Assembly: GCA_036655975.1 (NCBI GenBank)
Contig: JAVVPD010000025.1
Location: 1 to 27,794, forward strand
Length of the DNA: 27,794 nt
From: CASQEL01 sp036655975
GTDB lineage: Bacteria > Desulfobacterota > Desulfovibrionia > Desulfovibrionales > Desulfovibrionaceae
Reading direction: 5' to 3'
Below, piece after piece: positions 23,167 through 27,794 of this stretch (positions are counted from its first letter, which is position 1; each line of letters begins with the position of its first letter). The notes below the pieces were generated by a model that was given only the letters and a program-made list of their open reading frames with translations, ran no database searches and was not told the origin of the DNA. The position numbers and the translations under genes were made by a program.

Positions 23167-26100
23167 ATGCTCGTCAACGAGAATGTCATCTTAGGCTTGG
23201 ACATCGGTATAGGCTCGCTGGGCTGGGCTTTACTCGAAGAAAACCCTGTCACGCTAGAAAAACGTCTTCTGAGCCAAGTTCTTCCTTCTGGGGAAGTGCA
23301 GCAGGCATGCGGTGTGCGCCTTGTTTCCGTCCCCGAATCTCCCAAAACACAAGAATTGTTGAATGTACACAGACGTACCGAACGTATGCAGCGCCGTGTG
23401 ATCGCCCGTCGCGCACAGCGTATGCAAAGGATACGTACGCTGTTGACGGTGCACGGTGTCGAGGGGCTGACGGATTCCCAAACATTTCACTGTGCCAAGG
23501 GCAAGATGCAACATAACCCTTGGCACCTGCGTAAAGCGGGATTGGAACGGCTACTGAGCGCACAGGAATTTGCATGTGTGTTGCTGCACATGGCCAAGCA
23601 TCGCGGCTTCAAATCTAACAGCAAGCAAGATAGAGCTGCGGGCAATACGGAAACAGGGCCCATGCTTAAGGCTGTCGGTCAATTGCAGGCAGAAATTCAG
23701 CAGGCGCAAACAACCGCAGGCGCCTATCTGGCAGACAAAGATCGCAAACGTAATCGCGCAGACTATAAAGGTAAATCTCAATACAATCATACGATGTTAC
23801 GCACTTTGTTGGAGGAAGAGAGCCGCGTATTATTTGCGGCCCAACATGCCTATGGGAATAACCTTGCAACGGAAACCTTGCGCGTAAACTATGCAACCTT
23901 AGCTTTTGATCAAAGACCTTTGGCATCTACTGCCGACATGGTGGGCGCGTGTGTATTTATAGCAGGGGAAAAACGCGCCCCTCGCTTTGCCCCTACCGCA
24001 GAACGCTTTCGGCTGGCACAGCGCTTATGTACGCTACGCTTATACAACACCGAAGGAAAAACTATCAAACTTGAACCCTGCGGAATAAAAAAAGTTCTGA
24101 GCCTGCTGGGGGCACAAAAGGGGATAAGCTATAAAAGTGTCCGCACGGTATTGGGGCTGCCCAAAAGTATATTCCCGACCTTTGAAGGTTTGAATTACGG
24201 GCGCAAAGATAAGAATGGCAAAGAAGAAGATCCTGAAAGTAAGGATATCGCCACCCGCACAGCTTCCTGCGGGGCGGGCAGCTATATTTTGCAAAGCCTC
24301 TTGGGGCTTGATACCTACACGGATTTATTGCAAGTGCGCGTGCCCCCAGACGCATACCTTGCAGGATGGAACTGCCTTGATGCCATTGCCAAAATTATTT
24401 CGGATAATGATGACATTGAAACCATTGCCCAAGCCTTACGCGCGCTTCCCTTGCCGCCAAAGGCTTGGGAAAACCTGACTTATGGCGTCAACAACGGAAC
24501 CTTTGCCACATTCAAAGGCACCATGAAGTTGAGCGTCAAGGCCATGGAAGCCATTCTGCCCCCCATGATAGCCGCCTGTGACTACGCCGATGGCTGCAAA
24601 TTGGCAGGATTTGACCATAGCAAAGAAACGACTGCGGACATGAGCGACATCCGCAACCCTGTGGTGGCACGCATTGTCCGAGAAGTGCGCCGACACACTG
24701 ACGCGATTGTCCGCACCTTTGGCATTATTCCCGGTCATATCCATCTAGAATTTTTACGTGATGTTGCCAAAAGTGTGGAAGAACGCCATGCCATCACTAA
24801 GGGACTCGACGAACGCACCGCCGAAAGAAAAAAGGTGCGCCACCGCCTTGCGGAGCTGTTTGACATAGCCCCAGAAAATGTTTCTGGCACCGAGATGCTT
24901 CGCTTTGAATTATGGCGCGCGCAAGAAGGAAAATGCGCCTATTACACCCTCTGGCGTAATACGGGGGGAGAAAAAATCTATCAAGGCCCCATGCAGGAGG
25001 GCGCTATCCCCCTTGAATGGTTACGCGATGGGCCGCATAATGTTCAAATTGATCATATTTTTCCGCGTAGCCGCACTTTTGATAATTCTTTCCACAATCT
25101 TTGCCTGAGTTGCGTTTCTGCCAACCAAGCTAAAGGCGGTGCTAGCCCCTATGAATGGCTAGGAAAAGAAAATCCCACAGCGTGGCACGAATTTCGCGCA
25201 TGGATCAACACTCGCCCCTTCAAAAAATTTAAAAAACACCATTTTCTGCTTGAACGTCTGGACAAAGAAATGGAGGGGCGCTTTCATGCGCGGAACCTCA
25301 CCGATACCAGTTACATTGCCCGCCTTGTCAATCAATTGCTGGAACGCCAATACGCCGCATGGGGTGTCTCCATGCAAAAAACTGACGGGAGTTCCCGCAA
25401 ACGTATTTTTGCGCGCCCCGGCCCCGTAACGGATTTTTTGCGTAAAGAATGGGGGGTACAAAGCCTGAAAAAAAATATTGAAGGGCAACGAATCAATGAT
25501 AAGCACCATGCCCTTGACGCGCTTGTTTTGGCCTGTTGTTCCGAAAGCCTGTTACAGCGGGTCACAAAGGTTTTTCAATTACGAGAGCAGACTGCGGAAA
25601 AACGTCTCCCGATGCCGCTACCGTGGCAAAGTTTCCGAGAAGACTGCAAAAATATGCTCAACAATCTGTTTGTCTCCCGCGCCGAAAGGGGGAGAACCAA
25701 GGGAGCCTTGCACGAGGCCACCCTCAAGGCCGTGCGCGCAGAAGTGCAAGAAGATGGTACGACAAAAAAAATTCTCTACATACGCAAGCATGTAGATTCT
25801 CTAAAACTCCAAGATCTGGAGCGTATCAAAGACGCACACCGCTGCCCTCTCGTTATTGAAGCCCTGCGCGCATGGATAACCGCAGGCAAGCCTAGGGATA
25901 CACTACCCTGTTTGCCAGGCCAGCAACCACTCCGCCATGTGCGCGTAGGCGTAGGCGAATATAAAAGCGGTGTGGAATTATGCAGAGGATCGGGCATAGC
26001 ACAGGCGGATAATGCCAATCAGGTGCGTACCGATGTATACACAAAAAATGGTAAATTTTATCTAGTTCCCATATATACCATGAATATTGCCCAACAAAAT

Positions 26101-26418
26101 TTACCCATAAAAGCATGTGTCAGCGGCAAAGACGAAGCGGATTGGCTTGTTATGGATGAAAACTACACGTATTGTTTCCCGCTCATACCCGATTGTTATG
26201 TCTACACGGAAGACAAAAAAGGGAATATCCGCGAAGGATACTTTGCCGGCACGGATAGATCCACAGCGTCCATCACTCTTTCCGCTGCAGACAGCCGACA
26301 AGTAAAGATGCGTGGTATCGGTGTACAAAACCTCCTCCTTTTCCACAAATATCGCATTGACAGAATGGGCAATCGCCATCGCGTAAAACGCGAAAAAGAC
26401 CCGAGAGTTATGACATGA
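23167..26418 (+). CDS. cas9: CRISPR-associated endonuclease Cas9, type II-C
   Basis: 1083 residues, the compact size typical of type II-C and close to the Neisseria enzyme. RuvC-I is LGLDIGIGSLGWAL with D12; the arginine-rich bridge helix spans about 68-93; LLHMAKHRGFKSNSK lies near 138-152. RuvC-II is HIHLEFLRD with E528. The HNH domain has IDHIFPRSRTFDNSFHN with D629 and H630, then SANQAKGG. RuvC-III is KHHALDALVLAC with H781 and D784. All catalytic positions are present, so a double-strand DNA endonuclease is expected; the PAM-interacting C-terminal region is about 850-1083 and the PAM cannot be read from sequence. The start ATG 23167 has GGGAGGAG 5 nt upstream. The 3' end overlaps cas1 by 4 bp (ATGA). 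No csn2 or cas4 is present. Confidence 0.97.
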   Translation: MLVNENVILGLDIGIGSLGWALLEENPVTLEKRLLSQVLPSGEVQQACGVRLVSVPESPKTQELLNVHRRTERMQRRVIARRAQRMQRIRTLLTVHGVEGLTDSQTFHCAKGKMQHNPWHLRKAGLERLLSAQEFACVLLHMAKHRGFKSNSKQDRAAGNTETGPMLKAVGQLQAEIQQAQTTAGAYLADKDRKRNRADYKGKSQYNHTMLRTLLEEESRVLFAAQHAYGNNLATETLRVNYATLAFDQRPLASTADMVGACVFIAGEKRAPRFAPTAERFRLAQRLCTLRLYNTEGKTIKLEPCGIKKVLSLLGAQKGISYKSVRTVLGLPKSIFPTFEGLNYGRKDKNGKEEDPESKDIATRTASCGAGSYILQSLLGLDTYTDLLQVRVPPDAYLAGWNCLDAIAKIISDNDDIETIAQALRALPLPPKAWENLTYGVNNGTFATFKGTMKLSVKAMEAILPPMIAACDYADGCKLAGFDHSKETTADMSDIRNPVVARIVREVRRHTDAIVRTFGIIPGHIHLEFLRDVAKSVEERHAITKGLDERTAERKKVRHRLAELFDIAPENVSGTEMLRFELWRAQEGKCAYYTLWRNTGGEKIYQGPMQEGAIPLEWLRDGPHNVQIDHIFPRSRTFDNSFHNLCLSCVSANQAKGGASPYEWLGKENPTAWHEFRAWINTRPFKKFKKHHFLLERLDKEMEGRFHARNLTDTSYIARLVNQLLERQYAAWGVSMQKTDGSSRKRIFARPGPVTDFLRKEWGVQSLKKNIEGQRINDKHHALDALVLACCSESLLQRVTKVFQLREQTAEKRLPMPLPWQSFREDCKNMLNNLFVSRAERGRTKGALHEATLKAVRAEVQEDGTTKKILYIRKHVDSLKLQDLERIKDAHRCPLVIEALRAWITAGKPRDTLPCLPGQQPLRHVRVGVGEYKSGVELCRGSGIAQADNANQVRTDVYTKNGKFYLVPIYTMNIAQQNLPIKACVSGKDEADWLVMDENYTYCFPLIPDCYVYTEDKKGNIREGYFAGTDRSTASITLSAADSRQVKMRGIGVQNLLLFHKYRIDRMGNRHRVKREKDPRVMT

Positions 26419-27362
26419 GCTGGCGCGGCATACATGTGAGTGAAGCGGCGCGCATGTGCTTAAAACAAAACCGCTTATGTGTGGAGCAAGCAGGCGGCGA
26501 ACAATCCCTTGCGCTGGAAGATATCGCCTTCATCGTTCTAGACAGCCCCCAAGTGACCTTGACCAGCGCCTTGTTGGCTGCCTGTGCGGATAAGGGCTGC
26601 CTTATTATCACGACTGACCAGCGCCACATGCCTAATGGATCTTTGTTGCCTTTTCATCCCTTTTATCGTCAAGCCGAAACCCTTCAAGCGCAAATACAAT
26701 TGACAGAACCGCGCAAAAAACGTCTATGGCAGTACATGATCATAGCAAAAATCAACAATCAGGCCCTGTGCTTGCGTTTAGCACACGGATCTGCCAGCAC
26801 CGAAAAACGTATCGCCTGTTTGGCGCAAAAAGTCCGTAGCGGGGATCCTGACAACACCGAAGCCCAAGCTGCCCGCCTGTATTGGAGGGCCTTGGTACAC
26901 AATTTTAAAAGGGACACAGAAGGCGAAGACAGACTAAATGCCCTCTTCAATTATGGTTATGCCCTTCTCCGCGCTGCTATCGCACGTGAATTGGCTGCCT
27001 GCGGTTTTGCCCCTTGCCTCGGTGTTCATCACCGCAGTATGCTTAATGCCTTTAATCTCGCCGATGATATGATCGAACCTTGGCGGCCCTTTGTGGACTA
27101 TCTTGCCTTGCGCCACTGGCAGCAAGACCCCAACAAAAAGGTGCTGGATACCCAAGACCGACGCGCCATGGTGCATATTTTTTATGAACAAGTGTATTTC
27201 GATACCGGTGAACACACCCTACTTGCCGCGCTAAAAAAATATATGGAACAATTCCGCCCCTACTATTTGGCGGCCCGTAATGACATCATATGCCCCTGCT
27301 TTCCCCTTCATACGGTAGGTAATAGCGTATGCCCAAAGAGGCTCTCCGATTCATGCGACTGA
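26415..27362 (+). CDS. cas1: CRISPR integrase subunit Cas1 (type II)
   Basis: 315 residues. The Cas1 catalytic set is present: E149 in NTEAQAARLYW, H205/H206 in LGVHHRSMLNAF, and D218 with E221 in LADDMIEPWRP. The N-terminal beta-rich part reads ALEDIAFIVLDSPQVTLTSALL, as in type II Cas1. Cas1 with Cas2 cuts the leader-side repeat and inserts new spacers. The start ATG overlaps the cas9 stop (ATGA), and the 3' end overlaps cas2 by 34 bp, or 10 bp if cas2 starts at its second ATG. Translation of the three genes is probably coupled. Confidence 0.96.
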   Translation: MSWRGIHVSEAARMCLKQNRLCVEQAGGEQSLALEDIAFIVLDSPQVTLTSALLAACADKGCLIITTDQRHMPNGSLLPFHPFYRQAETLQAQIQLTEPRKKRLWQYMIIAKINNQALCLRLAHGSASTEKRIACLAQKVRSGDPDNTEAQAARLYWRALVHNFKRDTEGEDRLNALFNYGYALLRAAIARELAACGFAPCLGVHHRSMLNAFNLADDMIEPWRPFVDYLALRHWQQDPNKKVLDTQDRRAMVHIFYEQVYFDTGEHTLLAALKKYMEQFRPYYLAARNDIICPCFPLHTVGNSVCPKRLSDSCD

Positions 27363-27658
27363 TTGTCTTTTTTGACTTACCTGTCAAAAGTAAGGCAGAA
27401 CGGCGCGAAGCCACGCGCTTCAGAAAATATTTACTTAAAGATGGCTATGATATGTTACAATTATCGGTATATGCGCGGATTTGTCGCGGTCAAGAAGCCG
27501 TTGACAAACATTATGGACGCCTGATGTGCCAATTACCGCCTACAGGTTGTGTGCGTGTACTGCAAGTGACAGAACAACAATATGGCAGAATGAAGATTGT
27601 GGTCGGAAAAGCGCAGCCTGCCGAAAAAGTAGCACCCGTGCAATTGTTACTCTTATGA
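27329..27658 (+). CDS. cas2: CRISPR adaptation protein Cas2
   Basis: 109 residues. RLIVFFDLPV near the start has the conserved Asp16 and the ferredoxin-like fold pattern, followed by RFRKYLLKDGYDMLQLSVYAR, a type II Cas2 signature. Cas2 bridges two Cas1 dimers in the spacer-integration complex. ATG 27329 gives the N-terminal xxRFMRLIVFFDLPV seen in other II-C Cas2 proteins; ATG 27353 is a possible shorter start. The stop codon lies only 6 nt before the first CRISPR repeat. Confidence 0.93.
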   Translation: MPKEALRFMRLIVFFDLPVKSKAERREATRFRKYLLKDGYDMLQLSVYARICRGQEAVDKHYGRLMCQLPPTGCVRVLQVTEQQYGRMKIVVGKAQPAEKVAPVQLLLL

Positions 27659-27664
27659 CGGACA

Positions 27665-27794
27665 GCCGTGGTTGCCCTCCAAATTATTCCCTGCTAGGAT
27701 GAGCCAAGAAGTAGAACAGACACAGGGACAGCCGTGGTTGCCCTCCAAATTATTCCCTGCTAGGATTCGTGGCATATCATCTTCAAACCAAGTA
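27665..27794 (+). CRISPR. Type II-C CRISPR array, first two repeats (truncated by window end)
   Basis: Two identical 36-nt repeats lie at 27665-27700 and 27731-27766, beginning GCCGTGGTTGCCC and ending CCTGCTAGGAT, with a 30-nt spacer at 27701-27730 and the start of a second spacer at 27767-27794. The 66-nt period is standard for II-C. The crRNA strand is inferred to be plus because the predicted tracrRNA is minus. The identity between copies extends 5 nt further on the left (GGACA at 27660-27664 and 27726-27730), so the repeat boundary is slightly uncertain. Each repeat ends in TGCTAGGAT, which fits an extended -10 box. The array length is unknown. Confidence 0.92.

Overview
The window is a gene-dense, roughly 55-60% GC bacterial chromosome segment. 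Several features point to a sulfate-reducing deltaproteobacterium of the Desulfovibrio group: a small 2[4Fe-4S] ferredoxin heading an operon, an Mvh-like NiFe hydrogenase gene set, an EndoQ-UvrD helicase fusion and the general gene style. No rRNA or tRNA is present, so this placement is inference. No gap between genes exceeds 300 bp.

Layout, left to right. Bases 1-918 hold the 3' end of a ComM/YifB-type AAA+ ATPase. Bases 945-6788 form one leftward cluster, transcribed from the ferredoxin towards base 945: ferredoxin, YkgJ cysteine-cluster protein, a 130-aa unknown, a TPR protein, and two large proteins. The two large proteins share the same roughly 280-residue GNAT-like N-terminal half. One carries a TraB/GumN-type C-terminal half, the other a radical SAM/SPASM C-terminal half. 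Bases 7044-9081 encode CobT and an oligopeptide-type ABC ATPase on the plus strand. Bases 9078-12701 are a leftward operon for a NiFe hydrogenase small subunit, large subunit and an FeS/MvhD-like protein, followed by Maf. Bases 12795-13582 encode a YfcE-like phosphodiesterase and a Trm112-like zinc ribbon. A hexapeptide acyltransferase (13827-14486, plus) faces a leftward SGNH-carbamoyltransferase-SxtJ/DUF5989 operon, which looks like a surface-carbohydrate or secondary modification cassette. Next come a large EndoQ-UvrD DNA repair fusion (minus), a TrmN6-like methyltransferase and a small SHOCT lipoprotein (both plus).

The right end, 22986-27794, is a complete-looking type II-C CRISPR-Cas locus: cas9 (1083 aa, all nuclease motifs present), cas1 and cas2 in overlapping order, and a repeat-spacer array starting 6 nt after cas2 and cut by the window end. 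A divergent tracrRNA can be read in the cas9 upstream region on the minus strand. It has a consensus TTGACA -35 box, a 32-nt anti-repeat matching the array repeat at 28 of 32 positions (two of the four differences become G-U pairs in RNA), a nexus-like hairpin and a strong terminator hairpin. Each repeat ends in a TGnTAnnAT sequence like an extended -10 box, so crRNAs may be transcribed from inside the array.

The least familiar parts are the twin GNAT-like fusions, the hydrogenase large subunit with a serine in place of one nickel-ligand cysteine, and the single-chain SxtJ-DUF5989 protein started by TTG.
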